Source: Chloroflexota bacterium
Lineage (GTDB): Bacteria; Chloroflexota; Limnocylindria; Limnocylindrales; CSP1-4
Length of the DNA stretch: 6,110 bases
Direction: 5' to 3'
Assembly (NCBI GenBank): GCA_029858845.1
Contig: JAOUEG010000119.1
Location: forward strand, 1-6,110
The translations under genes and the position numbers were made by a program. Numbering within the stretch: the stretch's first letter is position 1; every line of letters starts with the position of its first letter. Under the pieces are notes generated by a model. It worked only from the letters and a program-made list of their open reading frames with translations. It was not told the origin of the DNA and searched no databases. Below, in pieces: positions 5,888 through 6,110 of the stretch.

Positions 5888-6110
5888 ATGGCGGGCGCCG
5901 GTCCCGGTCCGAAGGCTCTCGATGGGGAGTCGATGTACGCTTGGCGCCCCGCCCCAGAGGTACCGAATCGCGTGATCCCGCCCAATGAACCGGACGCCCT
6001 AGCTGACGCACCCGCCGGCGGTGACGCCGACGAGCCGCGGTCCGCTGAGGCGCTCGACGTGCCGGTGGCACCCGTCTCGAGGGGAGGGGCCACGCGATTC
6101 GGTACCTCTG
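5888..6110 (+). CDS. Possible N-terminus of an unrecognised protein, cut by the right edge
   Basis: A frame from ATG 5888 stays open to the last base (74 codons). GGAGA at 5876-5880 gives a well-spaced ribosome-binding site, and the gene would follow ftsX by 29 bases on the same strand. Third positions are mostly G/C and first positions are G-rich, as expected of coding DNA here, but weaker than in ftsE or ftsX. The visible peptide is low in hydrophobic residues and rich in Ala, Pro, Asp and Glu (for example MYAWRPAPEVPNRVIPP), so it looks like a disordered N-terminal region; no signal peptide or domain is seen. In many bacteria the gene after ftsX is a cell-wall peptidase, but nothing visible shows that here. 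The 20-bp inverted repeat at 5955 and 6091 lies inside it. It could be non-coding. Confidence 0.45.
   Translation, partial: MAGAGPGPKALDGESMYAWRPAPEVPNRVIPPNEPDALADAPAGGDADEPRSAEALDVPVAPVSRGGATRFGTS
5955..6110. repeat. Perfect 20-bp inverted repeat, arms 5955-5974 and 6091-6110
   Basis: The left arm CAGAGGTACCGAATCGCGTG is the exact reverse complement of the right arm, which ends at the last base of the window. The arms are 116 bases apart. Inside the arms the symmetry continues imperfectly (C-rich at 5977-5983 against G-rich at 6082-6088). Outward extension cannot be judged because the right arm meets the edge. A perfect 20-bp match is not expected by chance in 6 kb. It may be an invertible or protein-binding repeat, a dispersed genomic repeat, or a fold-back or assembly artefact if the window ends at a contig end. 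Confidence 0.85.

Noticed and set aside
5941..5969. TTGGCG at 5941 as a third promoter
   Set aside because: The hexamer 17 bases downstream (CGAATC) does not resemble a -10, and the site lies inside the candidate coding frame.

Overview
The window is GC-rich chromosomal DNA (roughly two-thirds G+C by eye, strong G/C third-position bias, most genes starting with GTG). Every gene I can support is on the + strand. The order is secA (3' end), a DUF218/YdcF-like gene, a small Cys-rich gene, prfB, a tandem GNAT-like gene, ftsE, ftsX, and an open frame leaving the right edge. The secA-prfB-(variable gene)-ftsE-ftsX order is an old housekeeping arrangement, known for example from Bacillus (secA-prfB-cccB-ftsEX) and in part from Actinobacteria (prfB-ftsEX). 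The base composition, GTG starts and sequence character suggest a high-GC Gram-positive-like or Chloroflexota-type bacterium. That placement is inference; no marker here fixes the phylum.

Bases 2-835 are the SecA C-terminus: end of the helical scaffold, an Ala/Gly/Pro-rich linker and a SEC-C zinc motif. Bases 850-1443 encode a membrane-anchored YdcF-like protein. Bases 1444-1659 are non-coding and carry a GC-rich hairpin and a good sigma70-type promoter (TTGGCG-N17-TATACT). That promoter should drive a 74-78 residue Cys-rich protein and prfB, whose start codon directly follows the stop of the Cys-rich gene. prfB (release factor 2) is split by an in-frame TGA at 1945 inside a canonical CTT-TGA-C site, so it is an autoregulated +1 frameshift gene and not a pseudogene. 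A GNAT-family gene overlaps the prfB stop by 4 bases.

Bases 4012-4192 hold a candidate second promoter whose spacer and -10 are covered by an 8-bp inverted repeat, and a possible 32-codon leader ORF whose stop overlaps the ftsE start. ftsE and ftsX, 4 bases apart, encode the ATPase and membrane subunits of the complex that activates cell-wall hydrolases at division. After ftsX come a short hairpin and an open frame from 5888 to the edge. A perfect 20-bp inverted repeat (5955-5974 and 6091-6110) lies inside that frame.

Most of the window is ordinary core genome: protein export, translation termination and division. The points most worth a second look are the unrecognised Cys-rich protein coupled to prfB, the 20-bp inverted repeat at the right edge, and the leader ORF/operator-like structure before ftsE. 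I see no CRISPR array, tRNA, rRNA, transposon or defence system.
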